Shown: positions 21,441 to 32,500 of the stretch, one piece after another
How the letters are laid out: every line of letters starts with the position of its first letter
Numbering within the stretch: position 1 is the stretch's first letter
Assembly (NCBI GenBank): GCA_022113835.1
Contig: JAILWY010000030.1
Location: 248,001-312,000 of the forward strand
DNA: 64,000 nucleotides
Reading direction: 5' to 3'
From: Atopsyche davidsoni
Taxonomy: Eukaryota; Arthropoda; Insecta; Trichoptera; Hydrobiosidae
The notes under the pieces: generated by a model
The model's input: the letters and a program-made list of their open reading frames with translations, nothing else
Told to the model about the DNA's origin: nothing
Databases searched by the model: none
Position numbers and translations under genes: made by a program

Positions 21441-24189
21441 AATTATAAATTCTCTGATGCTTCAATGATAAAGAAATACCCAACATGAACATAATTTACT
21501 CTTATATAGATTTTTTGTGATTCCTGTTTATCTGAACGCTTGCTTGTCTATCTCTTACGCTTATTTACAAGTATATTTATATACTGTGATTCAATGTCTT
21601 GTTCTCGTGAAGTAAATACAAAACTATATTATAGATTGAGCTATACCAGAATACCAGAAGCCGTTGCAATTATATTTATATCAAAAACCAAGTGAATCCA
21701 ATATTATAAAATTTTCAGTTGTGCAAAACATTCAACCTTTAACACAAATATGGCGATGTTTATTTGCAGGAGACGTGACATTTTGTAAGGTGTTTATTTT
21801 AAGTTGAATAGATAAACCTTGCATCTAAGTCAACAGGACTTCAGATTTACATAATACAAGTGCGATAGCTTTGCCCTCGGATGAGTCTCCGGCGTGCCTG
21901 CTTGTAGTCATTGTTCAATATTGACTTTGAGAACACAACACAACACGTTTAAAGGATGAACAAAAGAATCCTTAATCCCAAAAAGTTATAAACTAAATAG
22001 TACAGAGTAATATGTGTCTTTTACTTTGAATTTTCTGTAATACCGAATACTCAATACCTCGAAACATAAAGATTCATAGTAACAAGTAATATTTGCTGCT
22101 TGGAGAATCCCAAAGATGGTCTTATCATTTTTAACAATGGCGACGGCTCCATACAAGTGAGTTTACTTTTGCAATCGTAAATTAAACCTGTTAGATGGAG
22201 TGCGCAACGACGAGATAAACATCTCCACGGAGAGATATGAAATATTATATGAGCTGCCGTGTCTGCGGTCTGTGGTTAAGTGAATGAAATTATTATTCTA
22301 TTATTGGTAACACTCGGTATCCTTGAATTATTTATTAAAACAATGCATATCTTTATACCAGTGGCGTGCGGCATTAAATGTATAATATACGCGTGCACTA
22401 AAAAAAAAGTCATTTGTTGCAATGTCAATGAGTTTTTTGTAAAACAGCTTTTATTGATATTTTTTTAAAAATATAATAAAAAAAATAATTAATGGTCTGT
22501 ATGAAATAGAAGCAATCCACTGAGCTACGGGGCTGATATGAATATTTTAACATCTGGTGCATCCAGTGCAGTCTTCCGTCTTCTCGTAATGTCCATTTTA
22601 CGAACCGCCACTTTTCTCCTCCAGTTAAGTTCTTAATCTGCCTGCGTGGATGTACGCCTTTAGAAAACAGAGGGAAACGAAGACTTTCGAGATTATACCA
22701 GACGCACTCCGTGTCGGACTTTCAAGATGCCAATTATTTGAACATTAGAAACAACAAAAAAAAAACCTTTAAATTGTGGCTGGATATAGAAAAGTCAACC
22801 TTAAGTTAACCGAAATTTGAAATAAACAAACTTGTCAAGTAAGTTTTCTTAATCTTAGTATACATGTAGTTCCCATAATCGAGATTAACAAATCGGTTGC
22901 ACGACGCGTGTTTAAGTGTTTTCAAGTCATTTTTAATCTCTCATCTCTCTACGTTTTCTCAGGCTCTGTTTTGTGTTTTGGTAAATGTTAAACTCTTATA
23001 ATTACTACACATTTTTAGACAATGTGTTCTGTTAAGTGTATAATTAATATTTACTTTGAGATATAAATCTTTGCTTTGTGAATTTTCTAATGCTTTATTT
23101 AATATAACCAACAAATTTATTACGTATATTAAACTACAGCAATTTGTTTTTTTTCCCATATAAATATTTCATTAATATTTATTCATTTGCCGATCAAAGG
23201 CTTCTACAGAATTCAATAAAAATTATTGTAACTCTCATAGTCGTTTGACTTTTTATATATGTAGTAGTACAAATTCAGCTAGTGTATTGTGAAATAACAA
23301 ATTATTTTATTTTACTAGTGTTATTCTTTAATGAAGGCATCACCGTGAATTGATAGTATTAAAACAAACAATTTCCCTCTGAAAGCAGCTCTCACGTTGT
23401 TGTATTGTTTCACAAAACCAAGAAATCAATTTCGTGGAACCGGAGATGCAAACAACATCAGTAATCACTTACGTAATAATCAAACACTATGGGTTTCTCA
23501 CCAGAGTACAGAGTAACTGTATTGCGGGCAGAGGAGAGTTATGGGAAAAACCATGGTGTATCCGCACTAACGGAAGCCTTCAACAGCTGGAAGTGTTTTT
23601 ACCTGATGTGTGGCGCGATTCACAGTTCCATGCCAGGAAAAAACATAATTACCTGCTGTGACTTCGTTCGCGATTCCGATGACCTTGGGCGTGTTTTTTT
23701 TTTTTTTTATAGTTAAAAGTTAAGTTGTTCTATTATTTTTACCCTAGTGCCTATATTTTGTTTACTGTCGCGTATTCCCGCACCGAAAATAAATGTTTGA
23801 AACAGGCTCTGTAGCTATCTATAAATGAAAAATAATGTTGCAAAAAAAACTTTTGTAGTGTCAATCGCAGCAAATAATAATATAAGAATATATGCTTTAA
23901 TATTAAACTGAAAAATATTTTATTTGTACTTTGACTCTTTGTACACATGAAACCAGCTGGATTATAAATTCATAAAAAGTAATTAAATGTAGTTGTGGTT
24001 TTCTAAGTACATACTCGGCTCGAAACAGCTGATGTTTTTTGCTTGTTGCAAACGTTTTCTGCATCCTGTGCGTAGCAACTCCGTGGCGATGCTTATCAAA
24101 ATAAATGTTTTTTTTTTTACGTATATTTCTCTCGATCTACCGGATGAAGGTTTTGCTCTTTAATACAAACTTCGCTGTTGCATTCTAAT

Positions 24190-24207
24190 ATGGCGGATGT
24201 CGACGAG
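24190..24207 (+). other. Possible alternative first coding exon
   Basis: ATATGGCGGATGTCGACGAG is followed directly by GTAAAT, so an ATG exon encoding MADVDE could splice from a phase-0 donor at 24208. Exon 2 of the downstream gene starts in phase 0, so the two are compatible. The ATATGGCGG context also resembles a YY1/Pho-type site often found near transcription starts. It is speculative, since the ATG also reads on for 25 codons before a stop without splicing. Confidence 0.2.
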
Positions 24208-24774
24208 GTAAATAATGATACGCCGGGCTTTATTTGTAAATTGGCTTTCGCTTGTCGGTGCCGGTGATGGACTTAGCACACTACACGCGCAGCAACTCAA
24301 CCGACAACCGACCGACAGATTATCATCAGCCATTTGTTGTGTTCCTCGTTTCTAGTTATTCACATTCTCTTTAAAAAAAAAAATTCACAGTGTAAATAAT
24401 TTAAATCAGCAATCAAATCTATTCAACAATAGCAGCCGTTTTAGTATAATAAAATAGTTTGCTTAAGTGTTGATTGGTAATTCTATGTTTGCTTCTGATA
24501 CCGATGCAGAAACGTCAGTAAAAAACGAAAATCATTTAGGCAAGTGTTACGATGATTTGTACATTTTTACAATACTGTTATATATACATGCACACGGGAG
24601 TGGTGGTCATCTGTAATGGGATATTTACACCTCGTGTTTAATGATATTTCCTCATATGGTTAGTTTAATGATTTAATGACGTACGTTCATTTCTCCTTGA
24701 TGTACTTACTGGAGTTGCTGATGATGATTATGTCGGGCATCTCTTGGAGGCTGTAGGGTACCGTGTTAGTAGAT

Positions 24775-25060
24775 TAATACTACTTTTTATGACTTGTTTT
24801 TACATTCTTTTGAACTCTAACATTAAATATATACACGGTGCTTCATAAGTCATAAAAACAAGTAAACAGTAGTCGTCAATATAATTTTTCAATGTTTTTT
24901 TTTGTTAAAATTAAAATTTCATATTAAGCGTATTTAAGCATATTTTATTTCTATATTTTGCTAGTTTAGTCATGCATCTGATGATGACCCGGTATAGGGT
25001 CGAAACTAGTTATGCAAAACAATAAACTCACTGTGAAGATTTAAATAAAAAGTTATTATT
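24775..25060 (+). repeat. Dispersed repeat with a hairpin resembling a ribozyme core
   Basis: The block contains an inverted pair (TTTATGACTTGTTTTTAC near 24786 and GTCATAAAAACAAGTAAAC near 24849). Farther on is CTGATGATGACCCGGTATAG, then GGTCGAAACTAGTTATGC (24979-25016). GACCC pairs with GGGTC, and GCAT before the motif pairs with ATGC after it. A poly-A-like AATAAAAAG end follows. The family resembles the 3' end of a retroelement, but no coding part was found. Confidence 0.4.
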
Positions 25061-25559
25061 TTCATTACATTAATGGATCTTTACCATTCAAATGCCTTGT
25101 CCCTCGACAACGTTAAAATTTCAATTTTAATACTGGTTTCTCAATAGTTATTATGGACAAGAACAGTTAATCAATATTCCAGATAATTCATTCACATATA
25201 AAACGACGATCTCCGCAGTTATTGTGTGAATCGATTACCGTTAATATTGTATACACAATAAACCTGCATGTTTTAAAATGCGGAAAAGTATCTTATAATA
25301 ATTATTTTTTTGACACTCAAGCGATTGTGTTATTACAAAATATTAAAACACTGCTTAAAATGATTTTTTTTTAAAATATGTGTTTCGTACATTATTATTT
25401 TTTATATTTTAAGAAAATTGATGCATTAAATAACCTAACACTTAAGAAACCACACAATCATCGATTAATGACTGTAATAATCCACGAACGTAACTGAACC
25501 GATGTTTGAAGAGTGATTTAGGACATGCTGTGTCTTGCTAATTTAAAAATAAATTTACT

Positions 25560-25578
25560 GATATATATATATATATAA
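25560..25578. repeat. (TA)n microsatellite
   Basis: A short uninterrupted AT/TA run. A similar tract lies at 46697-46713 in the large intron. Confidence 0.85.
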
Positions 25579-25679
25579 ACATTCGTTGTCATTGCGATAA
25601 TCTTCAACAAACGTTGTTTTCAAAAAATTCAAAAACGCATATTATTATTGTGCCTTTGTTGTGATAACTCAAGTTGTTT

Positions 25680-26475
25680 TCACAGTTTGAATAATGCGCG
25701 TGAGGCTTTACGCAGGCGCCATGGGGCGATCGATCCACCCCCGTAGAAACTCAGCAACCCCCTCTCCAACCCCCACAAGTCACGGCCTACTGGAAAACGG
25801 CCACTTGTCTATGGCAAAAACCTATAAGGCTATACGACTTTATTTCAATCAATGAAAAAAAAAAAAAAACAGTGTTTGACCAATATAGGATTATTTTGAA
25901 TGATTTAAGATTTTTTTTTGTGTGCTTATGTTTTATAATATATTATATGAGTTAAATGCGTAGTATTTTTGTTTAGTGTAGAAGGCGTGTTTTGTGTGTT
26001 TGATGTGCGTTTAAAATTACGTTTTTTTTTTGTTATTGCGGAAGTTTTTCAGGTATTTGTTTGAAAGGCAGTTGCGCAACCCCTCCGATCGCGTAGGCCA
26101 CGCCGCCGCACCCCCGCGGGGGGGAATTAGTCACCCTCTACGGCCAGCCAGTCGATTTCACGTCTGCTCCTGTAGAATCCGCAAAAAACGCACCAAGTGA
26201 ACTCAAAAGTGAATAGTTTACATCGAAAATCACACCGAAACAATCGTTTGCTGCTACAGCGAAGCCTCGAGCGGCGCGGCGGAAATTTGAGTGAATTTTA
26301 TCGTTTGACGTAACTGCGTAGTCAAAATATTGCAGTGTTTTTTTTTCTGGTCGATCGCAAGTCTGGCGAGCTGGTGCCCCGCTGCTGAGGAGCAGGTCCA
26401 GAGCACGGGTCGGGCCCTCGGGGCTATGGAGTAGGGTCCGCTGGAACCAACTCGGAGACAGGCCTCGGCCGCGGC
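25680..26475 (+). promoter_or_regulatory. Probable promoter region and 5' UTR of the sickie-like gene
   Basis: CpG content and GC content rise sharply from about 25690 (GGGGCGATCGATCCACCCCC) and again from 26075 to 26475 (CACGCCGCCGCACCCCCGCG), just before the first coding exon. No TATA box at a fixed distance was convincing. From 26160 onward the sequence reads like a 5' UTR leading to the ATG at 26476. An in-frame TGA at 26386-26388 upstream of that ATG fixes it as the first in-frame start. The transcription start is not determined, and an upstream non-coding exon ending elsewhere is possible. Confidence 0.45.
26426..26434 (+). other. Two-codon upstream ORF (Met-Glu-stop)
   Basis: ATGGAGTAG lies 41 nt before the main ATG and out of frame with it. 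If the 5' UTR includes this stretch, the minimal uORF would be expected to lower or condition translation of the main frame. This is seen in the sequence, but its use depends on the transcript start. Confidence 0.5.
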
Positions 26476-26529
26476 ATGGATGAGTGCAGTAACCACATTT
26501 ATGACGAAACTGGCGGAAACTCCGACATG
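26476..26529 (+). CDS. sick: sickie-like gene, coding exon 1 (residues 1-18)
   Basis: The exon encodes MDECSNHIYDETGGNSDM and ends in phase 0 at a strong donor (ATG|GTGAGT). The ATG has a GC-rich context (GCCGCGGCATGG), is the first in-frame ATG after an upstream stop, and lies in the CpG-rich block. Exon 2 also starts in phase 0. Other promoters inside the large intron could supply different first exons. Confidence 0.65.
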
Positions 26530-29500
26530 GTGAGTTGGGCGTTCATCCACCATCGCGACACCGACCCATCATAGCATTACCCATAACAATGGATGTATTA
26601 TAGTATTCCGTGTGCGTTCCATCTTCTGCGTGCATCACTTAGGGATGTGACAGGTTTGTGATGAATTATCTAATCTAGCACTGTGCGTATCGGAGAGAAT
26701 AGGCTGTTTTCTATTTATAGCACCTGTGATTAAATAGAGGGATGTAAATTGACCTCTGACATTTATCTGTGCTCAATGCTCACACAGCCATACGCTTTTG
26801 TGTGTCCTAAATATAGAACGCTATAAATACATTGTCTTTCAACATGAACTACATTGTAAGTGAATAAATACGTTTAGATACTCTGCTATGTGTTTCAGAA
26901 AAATAAAATTCCTTTAAATTAGATGCTACAGCTGTTTAAATATACGGTATCTTTGTGATAAATAATTTTTGAAAAAAGTGTAAAAAAATAGCTGTTTATT
27001 TTTAGTGTTTCGGAAACAAAATGGAGCCGCCGGCGCAGCGCTCTGTTGTTGTTGAAGCTCTGTTCACAAAAATCTAATGCATTATGGAGATGTATTTAAA
27101 TCAGATGTGGTAGTTTCATGCATAATTCAAGCGGTTCCATTCACCTTGACCGACAAGTCCGCAGACGTAAAAAGTAATGCTCTGATAGGCTCCGCCGGTC
27201 GTTTTCCATTTCGGCGCTACTCCCTGCGAGCTAATTTCTCCTCTGCCAGATCGTTGCAATTGAATTCCACGCCCAAGTCGAGACGATATTGGTGCTTTGT
27301 TTATTTTTAGATCGGGAAAATCGCCCCAGTGAGTGACCGTAAAGAGGGGGACTCACAACCGATGGGGGGGCTTAGATCAATACGGTGGGTTTCGAAGAAA
27401 AATGCACTACGCATTTACACCCACACAGTATTTTAGCTGAAATTTTATCAAATTAACAACGTATACTATCCACCTCGAATTCTGAAGTTACCTATTAGGA
27501 AAGCTTGTGTCGAGATATATAAGGTTTTGTGCTTTTTCGTTTAAAGTTTCGAATCGATAGTAAACCTGTATGGGCAATAAATGCATAAAGTATACTCATC
27601 GACTTATACTGTTTTGTTATATATTGTTAATAATATTGCTCAATTAAATCTATTATTTTTTTAAATGCTTACATCCCCTAATACGTGTATCAAGGTTCAT
27701 TATAAAATCCTAATGTTCACACTCATTCCCGTTCATCTGCTCTTCAAAAGCAGATCTCCCAAAATTATCAGAGACCGGTGAAAAAAGGTAGTGGAAGTTC
27801 AGGAGAACTCAACGATCTTTAAATATTTACTAGCATCTAGGTACGATTTAAATTCTCGCTCGGTTACTGAATTGCATTGTAAACAACGCCAGGTCTTTAT
27901 AGCCACGGTGTGTGAGTTTGAATCCTACTTGTTAATATTTTCCTTTCGTTTCGTGTGTGAATAATTTATTTTATAATATACGTATTCAAATATTGTTAAA
28001 CAACTGTGAAGTTCGGCCAAAACGATTCTCTAATTGATCGTGTGCCTCTCAGACGAGGTTGTGTGAATATATATTTTTCCTTGGCCAATCAGCTGCGGTA
28101 AACTGTATTGATCATTTTTGAAAATATACAAAAATAGGATACAAAATGATACGAATGATAATGTGCAACTCTCTCTTATTGGTGGTGTAATAAACTCTTT
28201 AAGAATTCTTAAATGTCTTGATTTTTGGCATGGTTGCATTCTGAAGTGTCTGCCTCAAGTCAAAATAAAAGTGAGAAGTAATGTCGTGTGATGTGCGATA
28301 TTGAAATAATCAGTCTCCAGTGCTGTTTGCGTTTGTAGAACTGTGAGGTTGCTGAGGAACGAAGGTAATTTATCCACTACGAAATAAAAAAAACACAATG
28401 GACTCGAAGAGCTGAATATTCCCATACGCCTTTTGCTATAAACTCTGCTCTGTAAGTACAGGCGTTCTAATGCAAAGGACTTTTATGTGAGCGAGGTAAT
28501 TCGAGACGCAAATGCATAATGCGGAATGTTCTGCCTTGGAACACACAATGAATAATAATAACATCCAAATAGCTAAGATATTACATAATATTTAAAAAGT
28601 TAATATCCTTAGCTCTATGTCGAGTGGGTCCCGCTGCATTTCTCTCATGTATTTTGATAAATATCTTATATTCGATATGACTTGTGACTACCTTAAAAAA
28701 TACTACAAATTAGAAATTGAAACATTTAAAACATATGTTCCCAAAGTGGCCAATATCGATTCCCAAGGGTCGATTCTGCCCTGCAAGGGGTCGATGACAG
28801 CGAAAAATTAAATTGGGGGTCCACTAATTGTAAATAGGGGTCTACAAGAGTGGATCTCATTGGCCATGTTGGCCACGATATTTTCGACGATATGCACGTT
28901 GAGTTAACACAACTGAACGACTATTTTCAATGTACAGCGTCACTATTTCGGCACGTTGTTTCAGTGTGAAACATGGTTACAATTGTATTGAATTAATGTT
29001 TCAAACCATGTTTACTTAAATCAATCGGTTTATAAATGTCAAAGATATTCAATGTTTACATACCGACATAAAACATGGCGCACCCTGTATATCAGATGTA
29101 AAAGGAAAACTCGACAAGGGGTCGACGGGTCAAAATAGTTTGGGAACCTATGATTTAAACCATGATTTGTAAGAAAATTATGTTTTGCTTATCTAAAGTA
29201 GAATATAGCAAGTCAACTAACAGAAAAAAATGTTTACGACGCAATAATGCTGCAGAGTCCTTTTTAGTAGTAAATGTTTCGATATTGTGAGTATTTATTT
29301 GTTTAATACCATATCAAAGTGCAATTTTACGCTTTAATGTTTTAAATAGTTTTATTGAAAGAATAATTGTATGGATTTATGCGTTTATAAAAAGCACATA
29401 ATCGGATTCGGTTTGGTTGCATATTTGGTTAGGACATTTTACTAAAAGGTTGGAAATACGTGAACTGTTACAATACATAATTTTTTCTATTCAATTTGTA

Positions 29501-32500
29501 TTGAATATCCTCTATTGAATCGTAAAATGAAATCTAAAAAATTAATAGAAGGGTAAACATTTTTATTATTATTAGAAACCTTTCTCTTTTACGCTACGCA
29601 AATTTTAGGCTTTGTCAACCAAACTTACATAAAAAGTAAATAATCAAATCAGCTGTTTTCAGGATTGTATGAAACGTCAAAAAAAACATAAAAAAAAATT
29701 CGTATTTTTAAAAAATTATAATTAGGACTTGAAAATATAACCATCGTACATATTTAATATGTATTTTTATTTAAAAATTCTTCATATATTACTATACACG
29801 TGTATTGTTTCGTATGTTGAAAAAATTATTTCACACAGATAAACTCGCAATGGAAATATAAAATTAAAACTTCCATAAGTTTGTAAATTTGCTTTTAACG
29901 TGGTTGTTTAATTAACTCTTCCTTAATTAATAAATAAACGCTGGATTATAGATTAACAATTGTTACGTTGGGTTAATTTTTCACTCGCAGCCGTTTTTGC
30001 CTTCAACACTAATCTCACCGGGGAGAACTAATCGGTCATTTCACACTTGAGAGTTACTCCAGCACAGAGCTGAGCGAGCACTAGGGATGGGACGCTGTCG
30101 ATATTTTTTTACTTCTAAAACTATCGACCATGAGAAAAATATCGAAATAAAAAAAATCAACAAGTAAAATACTTGCTTACTCCTAACACTAACCTTACGA
30201 AAAATAAACTATTTTTCAATATAATGAATAATATTTTTAAACGTTCAGACCATATCATACTAAGATTGTAACACGAATATTTTTATAAACATAGCTTTGT
30301 TGATTGTACGAAACGTTTTGTGATATCGATATATTATTTCAGCTGTCCCATCACTATCGTTATAGTTCTTACACAGGTTTTATATTCCTCACTAAATCAC
30401 TGTGTTTAACAGTTGTAATTAGTTCAACTCTTCACGGTTTTTCAGTTCAAGGACAGCCTTCCAGCCATTAAACCTCTCTTGGGTTTAAAGAGGGCACATG
30501 TAACTCATCGAGCCTACAAAAAAGGCTTTAAGCACTTGGGAAGCTTCCAAAGTTTCAGGCTTGGAGCATTTTTGACTTATATTCTGATATAACTCAATGC
30601 TTAGCTGCGATCCAGTCTAATCCATACTATTGTATATATTATATAAATTCATTGCGTATTGGAAAAATAAATATTTATTGCGAGATGAATACTCTGAATA
30701 ACAATACTATAAACATTCGAAAAGCAATTATTTTAGCAGTATCAAACTATATATTTTTTTCGTAAAATAATGATTTTGTGTGACAAAGCTTTTGTCTTGT
30801 ATTTCACAACCTGTCTATGAAAGACTTTGATAAAAGCTTGAAATCTAATTGTTTTTTTAATTGCCTAATTGATTTCGCATTATACTTGTTTGACTATTTT
30901 TAATATAAACACCAATAAACTTGTGCAGTTAATAATATAAGTTAAACTTCTATTTAAACTAGGTTTATGATTTTGTCTTTTGACGATGATATTTGTTGAA
31001 TGATTAAATATTCAAAATTAATTGTAATATTTTGTATCGATCGAATCAGATTGGATGGACGCTGTAAAGATGAAAAACTAAATAGTAAGAAGTTTAAATA
31101 TAGTTTGATATTATAATGGAAAAATTTGGTTTCAAATATGTATTTTTATTTTTTCATTTATTCATGGGAAACTACGCAGATAGCAAAAAATAAAATTGCC
31201 GCAACAACAAAAAATAAATTGGATTGGACAAAAAGCATGTTCATTTTACGCTTAATATTTGATGTATACATATAGAAATTGTAACGTTACAGCTACTGCG
31301 TTTAAGAAATAGAAAATGTTTTTTTAGTATATTTTCAACACTCTGAGAAGTCATCAAACAATCAAGGATTGTTTATTTTTGCCGTGTATCAAAACCTGTC
31401 TGGAGCTAATATTGATAATTAGTAAACGATCATCTGTTGTTGACGCAATAAATACTTTTACAGGTAATTTCTTTTGGAGATATCATATTCTCACAACATT
31501 TTATAACAACAAAAAATAATATTTCACGAAAAAGTCAATCGTTATTCGTACTCGGCAAAAATTTAATACCAGTACAAAAAAATATTGCGGTACCGAGGAT
31601 TTTTTCGTCGCAGGCAACACCACACAGTGGGAATTATTTTGCACAGTGTAAATGCGAAATTGGAGCACTAATTTGCCATAAAAACAACAAAAAAAAAAAA
31701 TCACGAAACCTCTTCCGAAATGAATTGGGTCCGAGTTGTAAATGTACAAATAGAAAACCGAGGACGGCAGGTATTATACATTATTCTAGTTTTGTTAGAT
31801 CTTATTTTTCAGACGCTCTATTTGATTGGTTGAGCGGAAATAATATATATTTAATCTACTGCTATTACTGTGGCGTATGTTCTCTCGATCAATTTATATA
31901 TAAATAGAATGCGCTAAAAAATGTTTGGCTGATAAGGTAATGTTATCATTTGAGTTTTTTCCCTGATATGGCCACGAGAAGCACAAGTTATTTCACCCTT
32001 TTTTATTTACAAAAATAAAATTTTAAGATAGCTTAAACCATACATTTTTTTAATATCGCTTAAAAATATGTTAACCGATGAATTCACAAAAAAAAAACCT
32101 GTATTAATGCTCTAAGTGCTTCTTACTCTGAATTTTCATCATTGATATGAAATCTCATGCCGTTTTCGGTGTGTTACACATTATTTTTTATCAGTCATAT
32201 TTAATAATTGTTGTGATAAAAATATTATATTTTGTGCTTATTAGCAGTAGATAACTTTGATAAGAAAAAGTATGTTGACCACACTTAAGATTGCAAGTGA
32301 AATATGCTGGAAAATCGGCGATCACAAAATTTACTCGGAAACCCAAAAACATGCTTCACCCTAAAATACGTGTATTAACCACTAGACTACGATGTGATTC
32401 TGAAACTCAGTACAGATACCACACACTGTTATTTCCGCTGGGAGTGATTTGTGTTACCTGTGAGAGTTCTTAGCATTGTTGAGAGTGAAAAATGGCTAGT

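Larger units (their letters stand above)
21441..25679. other. No confirmed gene; AT-rich DNA upstream of the sickie-like gene
   Basis: No supported gene. The stretch contains two ATGs followed by donor-like sites (22138-22160 and 24190-24207, the second listed separately), copies of the dispersed CGACGAGATA motif near 22209, and a hairpin repeat near 24977. The two overlapping open frames at 23434-23716 have no recognised family. Confidence 0.45.

Noticed and set aside
22138..22158. ATGGCGACGGCTCCATACAA followed by GTGAGT as an alternative first exon
   Set aside because: The donor would leave in phase 2, which does not fit the phase-0 start of exon 2.
26254..26553. Minus-strand 99-codon frame over the first exon
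   Set aside because: It is a shadow of the GC-rich 5' UTR and exon 1; no recognised domain.
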